48,551 nt of DNA. Source: JAMQKA01 sp043951865 (GTDB lineage Bacteria; Bacteroidota; Rhodothermia; Balneolales; Balneolaceae). The stretch spans positions 1 to 48,551 of the forward strand of contig NZ_JBINJF010000031.1 in assembly GCF_043951865.1 (NCBI RefSeq). Direction: 5' to 3'. The position numbers and the translations under genes were made by a program. Positions 17,251-25,664 of this stretch are shown here, piece by piece. The notes below the pieces were generated by a model. It made no database searches, was not told where the DNA came from, and was given only the letters and a program-made list of their open reading frames with translations. How positions within the stretch are numbered: the first letter of the stretch is position 1; every line of letters begins with the position of its first letter.

Positions 17251-18360
17251 TTATTCCGGCACGTACCGTTCCGTTTCCGGCCAGAATACCATCCAGGCAA
17301 AGGCGAAATAATCGCCGGCCGTGACCGGACGAAGCCGGTGCCCTTTGAGCGGTCCCTCCACGGCTCTGCCCGTAATACTCCACTTGGAGCCCGTTTGCCT
17401 GTCGTAAATTTGACCCGAGCGCATTTCAAATGTGAGCAGCTTTCCGTCAACCGCTCTCTCGAAGACCCCTGTTGATCCATCTTCTTTCGATGCCGAAATG
17501 TCGGTGGAATCCAGGGCGGAGCGGGCACCTTTTATGTGAAACAGGACAATGGCAGTGTCAGCGATGGTATCATGAATGATATTCTCCTGTGAGGTTACAG
17601 AGTACGGGTAGGCTTTGGCAGCATCACCGACTTTAACCCCAACCACCTTTTCCATCGGCGGTAGGTCTTTCGTATCCGTTTTCACAAACGGCGTGTTGTT
17701 AATGTCGTCATATCCACCGTAGGGATTATTTCCGTAGGGGCGCTTGTGACCGGTGTTGCGAGACAGCACCTTTCCGTCGGGATAGCTGTTTCGGAATTGG
17801 GAAAAGGATATGATCTGGCTGTTGATCTGTTTAAGCCGGGTGCCGACGTAGTCGCCGATCAGGGCTTTGCCGGTAAACTGCTGCCACAGCGATTCGGTTC
17901 TGCGATCATACATAATCATGTCGGAGTGGCGCAAAAAGCCGGAAACGCCAAATCTCAGCACCTCTCCATCAACGCGCCGTTCAAATACGAGCGCAGAGTA
18001 GCAGAGCGGGCAAAAGGTGACCAGTATCGGCGTATCCCTGATGCGGTCATTAACAATCTCGTGCCAGATTAAAATCTGCAGCGGGTAGGCCCTGGCCTCT
18101 CCCCGGTATTCAACCGCTATCACCGGCTCCTTGCTGGAGACCCATGACCGGGCGGCATCAGTTGAGACAAACTCGGGGTTGTCAATAGCGGGAATGCCGT
18201 CTTTACCGGGTCCGCCGGGTATCAATTCTTCGATGTCGATGACGGATTTGGAGGTATTCGTCTCCCACCCCTTTAACAGGTCTTCCTGTGCCAGCAGCGT
18301 ACCGGCACCGAACGTCAAAAAAAATCCGATAGTTGCAGCAGTGTACTTGAATGGAAGCAT
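17251..18360 (-). CDS. DUF3179-family exported protein with CPLC motif
   Basis: 369-residue protein with a signal peptide (MLPFKYTAATIGFFLTFGAG, cut after LLAQ). The family landmarks are IPGGPGKDGIPAIDNPEFVS, AYPLQILIWHEIVND, then FCPLCYSALVFERRVDG with Cys117 and Cys120, and FGVSGFLRHSDMIMYDRRTESLWQQ. The Cys pair, nearby His100 and a late QIYDRQTGSKW segment suggest a metal or redox site, but the function of DUF3179 is unknown. It is divergent from the sigma-factor gene (47 bases apart). A lipoprotein paralogue follows at 20412-21512. Confidence 0.88.
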   Translation of the reverse strand: MLPFKYTAATIGFFLTFGAGTLLAQEDLLKGWETNTSKSVIDIEELIPGGPGKDGIPAIDNPEFVSTDAARSWVSSKEPVIAVEYRGEARAYPLQILIWHEIVNDRIRDTPILVTFCPLCYSALVFERRVDGEVLRFGVSGFLRHSDMIMYDRRTESLWQQFTGKALIGDYVGTRLKQINSQIISFSQFRNSYPDGKVLSRNTGHKRPYGNNPYGGYDDINNTPFVKTDTKDLPPMEKVVGVKVGDAAKAYPYSVTSQENIIHDTIADTAIVLFHIKGARSALDSTDISASKEDGSTGVFERAVDGKLLTFEMRSGQIYDRQTGSKWSITGRAVEGPLKGHRLRPVTAGDYFAFAWMVFWPETERYVPE

Positions 18361-18406
18361 CGGTATCTGTATTTATAAGTTCGTTCAATCTCAGAAACAA
18401 AGAAGC

Positions 18407-19060
18407 ATGCTCAACTGGTTTAAAAGACGCGGGAAAAAGGAAGATTCTTACCAATCCAATGAAGACTGGATCAATGGCCTGGAATCTCCTCCTGATGACA
18501 ATGCCATAAGAGCCCTGCGAAAAGTGTTGATCAGGGGCCTGAAACCGGCGCTTTCCAAATACGTGGATCGTGAACTGGATCAGTTTGTGGAAGATGTGGC
18601 CCAGGACAGCCTGCTCAAAATCCTGGATAACATCCATACGTTCCGGGGAGAAAGCAAGTTTACCACCTGGGCGATGAAAATTGCGGTCCGCGAAGGGCTG
18701 ACGGAGCTGCGGAGAAAGCGGTATGACGATATCTCCCTTGACGACCTGAAGCATGAAGACGACGACAGTGAAATCCGTTCGATGAGCGTCGCCGACAACC
18801 AGCCGGCCCCGGATCGTACAACGCACGAATCGCAGCTGATGGAGAAGATGATGACCATTATCAACCAGGAGCTGACCGAGAAGCAAAAAATCGCCATCAA
18901 AGCGATTGTGATAAGCGGGATTCCCCCTTCGGTCGTAGCCGAACAACTGGGAACCAACAGGAATGCCCTGTACAAAGTGGTCCATGATGCACGCCTCAAG
19001 CTAAAGCACCGTTTTGAGCTGGAGGGGATCGATCCGGATGAGATGCTCAACAAGCTGTAA
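18407..19060 (+). CDS. ECF-type RNA polymerase sigma factor
   Basis: 217-residue sigma-70-family protein. The ATG at 18407 is chosen since the longer upstream frame overlaps the DUF3179 gene on the other strand. Region 2 is seen at about 65-110 (DVAQDSLLKILDNIHTF, SKFTTWAMKIAVREGLTELR). Region 4 is at about 160-205 (LTEKQKIAIKAIVISGIPPS, then VAEQLGTNRNALYKVVHDAR), separated by an acidic linker. It is followed 57 bases later by a small zinc-binding protein that is probably its anti-sigma factor, then a beta-barrel and a second DUF3179 gene, so it may control this cluster. Confidence 0.9.
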   Translation: MLNWFKRRGKKEDSYQSNEDWINGLESPPDDNAIRALRKVLIRGLKPALSKYVDRELDQFVEDVAQDSLLKILDNIHTFRGESKFTTWAMKIAVREGLTELRRKRYDDISLDDLKHEDDDSEIRSMSVADNQPAPDRTTHESQLMEKMMTIINQELTEKQKIAIKAIVISGIPPSVVAEQLGTNRNALYKVVHDARLKLKHRFELEGIDPDEMLNKL

Positions 19061-19117
19061 GAATTCGCGCCTTAATGTCGTCTATTGTAAAGAAACAGTT
19101 ATAATTACCTATTAGTC

Positions 19118-19360
19118 ATGAAGTTAACCAATGATCTGTTAAAGAAAATGATTCGGATGGTCAAAATGACCAGATCCGATGAAATCGGCTGCGATGAGTG
19201 CTTTGAGGACCTGCACCAGTTCGCCGAAATGAAGCTGGCCGGTAAATCGCCGGAGGAGGCGATGCCCCTGGTAAAAGATCATCTTGACCGGTGCGGCAGC
19301 TGCAGGGAGGAGTACGAAGCCCTCCTTGATGCGATGGAAGGCCTTCAAAGTCCGGCATAA
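19118..19360 (+). CDS. Small zinc-binding anti-sigma-like protein
   Basis: 80-residue soluble protein with Cys25, Cys28, His55, Cys59 and Cys62. The H-x3-C-x2-C part (HLDRCGSC) is the zinc anti-sigma (ZAS) signature. It has no transmembrane helix, so it would act in the cytoplasm, possibly sensing redox or metal through the zinc site. It directly follows the sigma-factor gene. The extra upstream C-x2-C is also seen in some ZAS proteins. Confidence 0.8.
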   Translation: MKLTNDLLKKMIRMVKMTRSDEIGCDECFEDLHQFAEMKLAGKSPEEAMPLVKDHLDRCGSCREEYEALLDAMEGLQSPA

Positions 19361-19425
19361 ATTTTTAAAACGTAAGATACCCCGTTACCTGGTAGTCTAG
19401 TAGAAAAGGAACAAAACTGCCAGGT

Positions 19426-20385
19426 ATGAAAAAGCAATTCGCATATACTCTTCTCGCTTTCGCCTTTCTAATTCCTGCTGACCTGCCTGGTCAAACCTGT
19501 AGTTGTGCCGGCGCGCCGCTTATCAGTTCCCAAAGCATCAGTTCTGCCTCAAAGGGAAATCTCCTTGCCGGAGTGACCTACCAGTACAATGACATCTCCA
19601 ATCTGTATACCGGTAAAACACAGTTAACCAACCGTTCGGTGGAGAGAAATACGCAGTCCACATTGCTGGAACTCAATTATGGGATTACCGATCGACTCAC
19701 TATCTCTGCCACAACCACATTTGTCCGCAAACAGCGGACCGGACTTCGGTCGCCCGGGGCCAATGATCAGCTAACTACGCAGGGCATCGGGGACGGGCTA
19801 GTGCTGTTCAAATATGTGCTGCATCAGAATACGATGCGTGAGCAATACCAGCTGGCCGTGGGCGGGGGCGGGAAAATTCCGTTTGGCAGGAGCTCGCTGT
19901 CCCAGAACGGCATTGCCCTGAATATGGATATGCAGCCGGGAACCGGGGCCTGGGACGGGGTGCTGTGGTCCTATTTTTCCAAAACGTTTGCACCGTCCTC
20001 GACCATCAATTTTTTCCTGTTTAACACCTACCGTATCACCGGCTCCAGTGAGCGCTTCGGAAGTAACGACCGGTACAAGTTTGGCAATGAGTGGGTGGTT
20101 AATGCCGGTATCACAGATACATTCCTGCCGGGCCTATCCTATATCGGGATGATCAATTACCGGTCTACCAGCTCAGACCGGCGCAACGGCCAGACGCTGC
20201 CCAACACCGGTGGAAAATGGATTAACCTGGAGCCGGCCGTTCGGTACCGTATTTCGCAGGAGCTATCCGTAAAAGTGGGGGGGCAAATACCGGTGTATCA
20301 ATACCTTAATGGTACCCAGCCCACTACGGCGTATACCGCTTCGATCTCTCTTTTTTACAACTTCGGGAGGCGGGTCATCTTTTAA
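19426..20385 (+). CDS. Outer-membrane beta-barrel protein
   Basis: 319-residue protein with a signal peptide (MKKQFAYTLLAFAFLIPADL) followed by TCSCAGAPLISSQS. Alternating strands fit a transporter-like barrel of the phenol-degradation MetA/'transporter' type, for example LLELNYGITDRLTISATTTF, and it ends in a C-terminal aromatic residue (FGRRVIF) as expected for BAM-inserted barrels. The C-x-C pair just after signal cleavage is unusual and could bind metal. It lies between the anti-sigma-like gene and a DUF3179 gene with short gaps. Confidence 0.75.
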   Translation: MKKQFAYTLLAFAFLIPADLPGQTCSCAGAPLISSQSISSASKGNLLAGVTYQYNDISNLYTGKTQLTNRSVERNTQSTLLELNYGITDRLTISATTTFVRKQRTGLRSPGANDQLTTQGIGDGLVLFKYVLHQNTMREQYQLAVGGGGKIPFGRSSLSQNGIALNMDMQPGTGAWDGVLWSYFSKTFAPSSTINFFLFNTYRITGSSERFGSNDRYKFGNEWVVNAGITDTFLPGLSYIGMINYRSTSSDRRNGQTLPNTGGKWINLEPAVRYRISQELSVKVGGQIPVYQYLNGTQPTTAYTASISLFYNFGRRVIF

Positions 20386-20411
20386 GTTCAATTTTAAACC
20401 ATGGGAATAGA

Positions 20412-21512
20412 ATGAAACATCTAAAGCAATTTATGGCAGCAAGCCTGATCCTGGTACTGGCAGGTTGCGGTTCCGTATTTGACAGCTCGGACAGCAGTCG
20501 GGGTGTGGAGGGCGACTGGCTCATCCCGAAGGATGAGATCGTGGATGGCGGTCCGGGACCCGATGGCATCCCTTCTATCGACGAACCCCGGTTTTCCACC
20601 GCAAGCGGGGTCGGCTATGTCGGCAATAGTCGACTGGTCACCGGGATCAAAATCGGGGATACCGTCAAAGCGTATCCCCACCAGGTGATGGATCATCACG
20701 AAATTGTGAACGACGCGGCTGGAGATCTCCCGTATTGCCTTACCCTGTGTCCACTGACAGGTACCGCCATCGCGTGGGAGAGAACCATCAATGGAGAAAC
20801 AGTTGAATTCGGGGTATCCGGCTGGTTGTTCAGGAATAATCTCATCCCTTATGATCGCAGGACGGGAAGCCGTTACTCTCAGATGCAGATGCGCGGGGTA
20901 AACGGTGAGGAGTCCGGGTCGCCGCTAACTACGATACAGGTCGTTCAAACCACCTGGAGCACATGGAAAGAGATGTACCCCGACTCGCAGGTGCTTACCA
21001 CCGATACCGGTTTCAGCCGGGATTACAGCGGCTTCGTGTACGGCCGCGATTACTACCGGGATGAAGATTCCGGAACCCTGTTTCCAGTACAAAATGCTGA
21101 CAGCCGTCTACCCAACAAAGCCCGGGTACACGGTATCATAGCGGAACGCCCGGCCGACCAGGACGCGCAGGTGAAGGTGTACCAGGTCGGGATGTTCGGA
21201 GAAGGGGTTCACCTGGTAACTGACCAGGTTGAAGGCCAGGAGGTTATCATTGCCGGAAGCTCAAATCACAACTTTGCCGTATCCTTCCAAGCACGTCCGG
21301 AAGATGGCACCGAGCTTCAATTTGAGCCTGTACAGGATGCTTTGCCGGTGATCATGGAAGACCAGGAGGGCAACCGCTGGGACCTGTTCGGCTATGCCGT
21401 GGAGGGCCTGAGGAAAGGGGAACGACTGAGGCCGACCAACTCCTACACCGGGTACTGGTTTGCCTGGGCCGACTTCTTCCCGGAGGTGGAAATTTATCGG
21501 TTTAGAAATTGA
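20412..21512 (+). CDS. DUF3179-family lipoprotein, second Cys missing
   Basis: 366-residue paralogue of the protein at 17251-18360. The lipoprotein signal MKHLKQFMAASLILVLAGC places Cys19 at the membrane anchor. Family landmarks are IVDGGPGPDGIPSIDEPRF, AYPHQVMDHHEIVND, and TLCPLTGTAIAWERT, where Cys113 aligns with Cys117 of the paralogue but Thr116 replaces the second Cys. FGVSGWLFRNNLIPYDRRTG is also conserved. Another Cys (109) lies four residues before Cys113 and may take over its role. It follows the beta-barrel gene by 26 bases. Confidence 0.88.
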   Translation: MKHLKQFMAASLILVLAGCGSVFDSSDSSRGVEGDWLIPKDEIVDGGPGPDGIPSIDEPRFSTASGVGYVGNSRLVTGIKIGDTVKAYPHQVMDHHEIVNDAAGDLPYCLTLCPLTGTAIAWERTINGETVEFGVSGWLFRNNLIPYDRRTGSRYSQMQMRGVNGEESGSPLTTIQVVQTTWSTWKEMYPDSQVLTTDTGFSRDYSGFVYGRDYYRDEDSGTLFPVQNADSRLPNKARVHGIIAERPADQDAQVKVYQVGMFGEGVHLVTDQVEGQEVIIAGSSNHNFAVSFQARPEDGTELQFEPVQDALPVIMEDQEGNRWDLFGYAVEGLRKGERLRPTNSYTGYWFAWADFFPEVEIYRFRN

Positions 21513-21834
21513 GATGGCCTTGAAAACGAACCCGGTGACTGTTTCGGTTCGTTTTTCATGTCGTACAAAAAATGAACAGGGAAAGTCGACTGAGAAGCCT
21601 CCACGAGAAACAGGAGATCTTTTTCAAACCAAGGTGTTTCTCTTGTCTTGATCCAAAAAACGAAAGACCCAGGCGTTGAAGCTCGTTGAGACGCGACAGG
21701 TCACGCCTGTACTGGATTTTGTTTCGGCTTCCGCGATCCACTCAAGGCCGGGGAAAAAGCCTTTTTGTGATTTGTTTGAGGATGCCCTGATGAATTTGAG
21801 TTATAGGGGAATCGTGAGAAATTCCGGGTAAACT
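21513..21834. other. Intergenic region with decayed repeat sequences
   Basis: No gene is supported. It contains a degenerate GTTCGTTTTT...AATGAAC hairpin (21547-21576) and a TTGTCTTGAT segment near 21640 like the one in the hairpin at 47006-47033. It looks like an eroded copy of the structured intergenic elements found at 46875-47403. Confidence 0.5.
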
Positions 21835-22326
21835 CTACCGGTGTTGCTGATACTGCATTCTCAGCCACCGGCTGTTCAGGTAGCCCAGCGTAAATCCATA
21901 AACCAAGTGAAGAGCCAGCGTGATGGCGATGTAGGAGAAACTGTTGGAGAGAAACAGTGGATGGCCGGGACGTAAATGGCTTGCATAGCCCATCCCGAAG
22001 ATGCCCCAGCCGATTAACGGGCTGTATACCAGCATCATGAAAATCCACAAGATGAGCGAGAGAATAATTGCTTTAGAAATAGAAACGTCCTCTTCAAACG
22101 TATAGACGAATACATACGACCAGAGAGTTCCGTAACAGAAATGCAGAAGTAAGGCGTACCCTCTTCCCTCGATCCCCAAATTATGCAAAAAGGCTGATGA
22201 AGGAGGGACATTAAAGGGGGCCAGCCCGGTGATATTGATTCCAATGTAGATGAACAGGAACATGGCAAGGCTGGCCAGAAACCCAGCCAGCATGATGTTA
22301 AAATTTTTTTCCAGACTTTTTTTCAT
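21835..22326 (-). CDS. Integral membrane protein, function unknown
   Basis: 163-residue protein with about four hydrophobic helices (near 10-32, 58-76, 86-104 and 130-150). It starts MKKSLEKNFNIMLAGFLASL. No catalytic motif is seen. The layout is similar to the 146-residue protein at 6419-6859. It is alone on the minus strand, 124 bases from the histidine-kinase gene. Confidence 0.72.
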   Translation of the reverse strand: MKKSLEKNFNIMLAGFLASLAMFLFIYIGINITGLAPFNVPPSSAFLHNLGIEGRGYALLLHFCYGTLWSYVFVYTFEEDVSISKAIILSLILWIFMMLVYSPLIGWGIFGMGYASHLRPGHPLFLSNSFSYIAITLALHLVYGFTLGYLNSRWLRMQYQQHR

Positions 22327-22450
22327 AATGCATTAGTAATTATCACCAGTATTGGTAAACTAAAAATGAACAGAGCCCTGGCAGGTCTTGACAGGCATTT
22401 AGTTATCGATATAACACTAATATAGTTACCTGTTTGACTTCGCAAGGCCC

Positions 22451-23815
22451 CTACAGATACCTGTTACTGGAACCGGAAGCCTCTGATTTGCTGAACTCCA
22501 GCTCAACGGTTGGGGCCTTGGATTGTTTAATTCGCAACCGTCCGTCCAGCTGCCTGACCAATGTTTCCACGATGGCGAAGCCTGCAGTTTCCGCTTTTTT
22601 AGGATCGAATTTGGTGGACTGTCCTTTTCCGTTATCCTGAAGCAATAATCGCACCTTTCCTTCTGATTCATCCAGGTGTATCGTGAGCATACCTTGCGCG
22701 GTCTCCCTAAATCCGTATTCAATGGCATTTACCAGTAGCTCATTCAGAATGAGTCCGGCGGGAACAGCCTGGTTTATATTCAGCGTTACCTTTTCTAAAT
22801 CATAAGTCAGTTCAACGTTCATGGCGTTACCGGTATAGGTTTTACAAATGTGATCTGCCAGTTCCTCGATATAATGGTCTAACCTGATTTTTGAAAAGGA
22901 CTGGGATTGGTACAGGATTTCATGAATTATGGCCATGGAGTGGATGCGATCGCGGCTCTCCTTCAGGGCCTGCCCGGGATTTTTGTTTTGCATAGCCTCC
23001 AGTTCCAGGAGGCCTGAAATCGCGGCCAGGTTATTTTTAACCCGGTGATGAATTTCTGAAAGCAGAATCTCTTTTTCATGCAGGGACTGCTCCCATCGGC
23101 CGACACTTTTGCTGGCCCGAACCGAAATAACGATCCCAATCAGCACCAGCAGGATCCCCAGTATGACGCTAATCCACAAACCGATCCGCTTGATGGCGAG
23201 GGAGGCAGTTTCAACCTTTCCCATCAACCTCTCGTGATGGGTATTCCACCGGCTGTATAGCGGGGTTGCCTCCGACACGTATTGATCGACTATATTTTGG
23301 CCGGGAGCTCCGGTTTCCCGTTTTCGGTGCAGTGAGTTCAACAGTACAGATTGAGCCGTTTCAATTCGGTGCAGTTGCTGCCACTCCTGTCGTATTTCGC
23401 CGACTATTTGCAGATCGTTAAACCAGCTGAAAACAAAGATCAGGGTTGAAATTTCATTTGGATATATATGATCTGGGCGGAGCGACTCAAAAACAAGATC
23501 CGCATCCACCTCGTCCTGGAACAGCTCGTCAATGGGCTGCCGGAGCCGGTCCATCTCACGTTTCATCTGTAGGAAATTGTGGTATGTAGAGTCCGATTTT
23601 GTTCGTGCATACTGCTGGATGGTTATTTCGGACCTGTAGTGAAGCTGGCTCCATTTAGACAGCAAGGCTGTGTAGTCGCTGGTGGCTGCAATCATGTTGA
23701 GGGAGAAATTGGTAAGTACAACCAGAACGCTCGCAATAAGAATGAACAGGCTAACGATCAGGATTAATTTCCGACTCAGGTAAAATCGATTGTTCTGCGG
23801 CTCTATTTCTCCCAT
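22451..23815 (-). CDS. Membrane sensor histidine kinase (HisKA_2 type)
   Basis: 454-residue two-component sensor. Transmembrane helices at about 16-38 and 210-232 enclose an extracytoplasmic helical sensor domain. The cytoplasmic part has the HisKA_2 phosphoacceptor motif LLSEIHHRVKNNLAAISGLL (His257 likely), then an ATPase domain with NELLVNAIEYGF as the N box and LLLQDNGKGQ as the G1 box. ETAGFAIVETLVRQLDG is the G2 region. No response regulator is adjacent, so it is an orphan kinase. Confidence 0.92.
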   Translation of the reverse strand: MGEIEPQNNRFYLSRKLILIVSLFILIASVLVVLTNFSLNMIAATSDYTALLSKWSQLHYRSEITIQQYARTKSDSTYHNFLQMKREMDRLRQPIDELFQDEVDADLVFESLRPDHIYPNEISTLIFVFSWFNDLQIVGEIRQEWQQLHRIETAQSVLLNSLHRKRETGAPGQNIVDQYVSEATPLYSRWNTHHERLMGKVETASLAIKRIGLWISVILGILLVLIGIVISVRASKSVGRWEQSLHEKEILLSEIHHRVKNNLAAISGLLELEAMQNKNPGQALKESRDRIHSMAIIHEILYQSQSFSKIRLDHYIEELADHICKTYTGNAMNVELTYDLEKVTLNINQAVPAGLILNELLVNAIEYGFRETAQGMLTIHLDESEGKVRLLLQDNGKGQSTKFDPKKAETAGFAIVETLVRQLDGRLRIKQSKAPTVELEFSKSEASGSSNRYL

Positions 23816-23967
23816 ATACGAAAACTGAATTCTTGCATCATAATTTGAATGTTAGTGGATGAACAGCCGCCCGGGGATCTTACCTGTTGATCCGCGTTAT
23901 TAGCAGACTTTAATAAAACCATATACATTGGGTTGGTGCGGGTAAAAGGGCGGCGGTACCTAAGTTT

Positions 23968-23982
23968 CAGTACCGTACGGTA
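23968..23982. promoter_or_regulatory. Palindromic operator candidate upstream of AhpD-like gene
   Basis: TACCGTACGGTA is a perfect 12-bp palindrome at 23971-23982, centred about 68 bases before the start at 24045. The 11-mer CAGTACCGTAC (23968-23978) recurs at 15127 upstream of the efflux operon. Sites with an ACCGTACGGT core are common for TetR-type repressors. No TetR gene is in the window. Confidence 0.45.
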
Positions 23983-24044
23983 AGAAAAGAGACCGTGTTG
24001 TTGTCCAAACAGGGAAATTCCAAATTACAGATCACTACCTCTAA

Positions 24045-24605
24045 ATGGCATATATTGATATTATTGAACCGGATGAAGCCTCCGGCACCTTGAAAGAGAT
24101 TTATGAAGACTTGAGGAAAAAGCGGGGAAAGCTGGCTCAAATTCACAAGATTCAGAGCCTGAACCCGGAGACCATTGTCGCACATATGGAGCTGTATATG
24201 TCCATCATGTTTAGCAAGTCGCCACTGAGCCGGGCCCGGCGAGAGATGATGGCCGTAGTCGTGTCAGCGGCTAACGAATGCGAATATTGCGAGCTGCATC
24301 ACGGGGAGGCCCTAAACCATTATTGGAAAAACCGCAAGAAGGTGGAGCAGCTCCGGAAGGATTATACCAAGCTTGATCTTGATAATGTGGATGCCCGACT
24401 GTGCAGACTGGCACAAAAACTAACCAATACTCCAGACCAGATAGACGCGAAAGAAGACGTGGAGCCTCTTAAGCACACGGGCCTTTCAGACCGCGCGATT
24501 CTGGATGCTGTACTGGTTATCAGTTATTTCAATTTTGTTAACCGAATGGTAATGGGACTGGGAGTGGAGGCCGACGAACAGGAAGTGAAGGGTTATAAGT
24601 ATTGA
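24045..24605 (+). CDS. Peroxidase-related AhpD-family protein
   Basis: 186-residue all-helical protein with the redox motif C-E-Y-C-E-L-H-H (Cys79, Cys82, His85/86). It opens MAYIDIIEPDEASGTLKEIY and contains ARREMMAVVVSAANECEYC, both typical of the uncharacterised peroxidase-related subfamily. Likely reduces peroxides or disulfides in the cytoplasm. A palindromic operator candidate lies upstream. A flavodoxin-type gene follows 183 bases later. Confidence 0.9.
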   Translation: MAYIDIIEPDEASGTLKEIYEDLRKKRGKLAQIHKIQSLNPETIVAHMELYMSIMFSKSPLSRARREMMAVVVSAANECEYCELHHGEALNHYWKNRKKVEQLRKDYTKLDLDNVDARLCRLAQKLTNTPDQIDAKEDVEPLKHTGLSDRAILDAVLVISYFNFVNRMVMGLGVEADEQEVKGYKY

Positions 24606-24670
24606 TTTGGTAAGAACTACGATGATAATGAGATCTAACTCTTAGCTCTTTTCTCTGTTGCAAGAATAAA

Positions 24671-24718
24671 GTTGAAGGTTATGTTCGTATAAACCTGCAA
24701 CCTGAAACTTGCAACCTA
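24671..24718. repeat. Heptamer-type tandem repeat remnant
   Basis: The stretch contains GTTGAAGGTT and then AACCTGCAACCTGAAACTTGCAACC, an imperfect inverted arrangement of seven-base units. The same units form the perfect hairpin at 27005-27064. Confidence 0.55.
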
Positions 24719-24787
24719 TAACACGATATCTCTTGTTACGGTAAACATTGAGGAAGATTGTAATTTTAATACAACAAGGCATAGAAT

Positions 24788-25543
24788 ATGGCTCTATCAA
24801 AAAAACAGGAAGATCTTTGCAGCGACAGTCGATGGGATTTTTCAAACCTCAGCGCACTCTTTCTGAACTGTACACTGAAGCCCAGTCCAAAAGAATCGCA
24901 TACCGAGACGCTCATCGGGGTGTCCCGGTCTATCCTGGAAAAGAATAATGTGACTACCGAAGTGCTGCGGCCTGTGGATTACGATATCGCGCCCGGGGTC
25001 TACCCGGATATGAGGGAACACGGATTTGAAACCGACGACTGGCCGGCTATTCAGCAGAAGGTGATGGATGCCAATATTTTAGTCATCGGATCTCCCATCT
25101 GGCTCGGAGAAAAATCTTCTGTTGCTGCCAAAGTCATTGAGCGGTTGTACGGGTATTCCGGAAACCTTAACGACAAGGGGCAATACGCTTATTACGGTCG
25201 GGTAGGGGGTTGCCTGATTACCGGAAATGAAGATGGCATCAAACATTGTTCAATGAGTATTCTTTATGGTCTGCAGCACCTGGGCTATGTCATTCCACCA
25301 CAGGCTGATGCCGGGTGGATCGGCGAAGCAGGTCCGGGGCCGAGTTACGGCGACGAAGTGGAAAATGGTCGCGCAGGTTTCGACAACGAGTTTACCCAGC
25401 GCAATACCACCTTTATGACCTGGAACCTGATGCACATGGCCCTGATGCTCGACCAGGCCGGCGGCATACCCGCCCACGGCAACCAGCGATCAGAATGGGA
25501 GGCCGGCTGCCGTTTTGATCATCCCAATCCTGAACACCGTTGA
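24788..25543 (+). CDS. Flavodoxin-family NAD(P)H-dependent reductase
   Basis: 251-residue flavodoxin-like FMN protein. After a short N-terminal extension, LSALFLNCTLKPSPKESHTE matches the phosphate-binding loop strand of the FMN-reductase fold. ANILVIGSPIWLGEKSSVAA is the second FMN loop. The later VGGCLITGNEDGIKHCSMSI is also typical of this group. Expected to be a cytoplasmic quinone or nitro reductase. It lies between the AhpD-like and rhodanese genes on the same strand; gaps of over 100 bases suggest separate transcripts. Confidence 0.88.
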   Translation: MALSKKQEDLCSDSRWDFSNLSALFLNCTLKPSPKESHTETLIGVSRSILEKNNVTTEVLRPVDYDIAPGVYPDMREHGFETDDWPAIQQKVMDANILVIGSPIWLGEKSSVAAKVIERLYGYSGNLNDKGQYAYYGRVGGCLITGNEDGIKHCSMSILYGLQHLGYVIPPQADAGWIGEAGPGPSYGDEVENGRAGFDNEFTQRNTTFMTWNLMHMALMLDQAGGIPAHGNQRSEWEAGCRFDHPNPEHR

Positions 25544-25664
25544 CTCGGTACAGCCACCGGTATGTCAACTACTGGAACAAGGTTGCTGCGTGCCGGGGTT
25601 TTTACCTTGTCTGAGCATCCGTACATTCAGATAATCCGTTTCGATCCTAACTAACCGAACCTAT

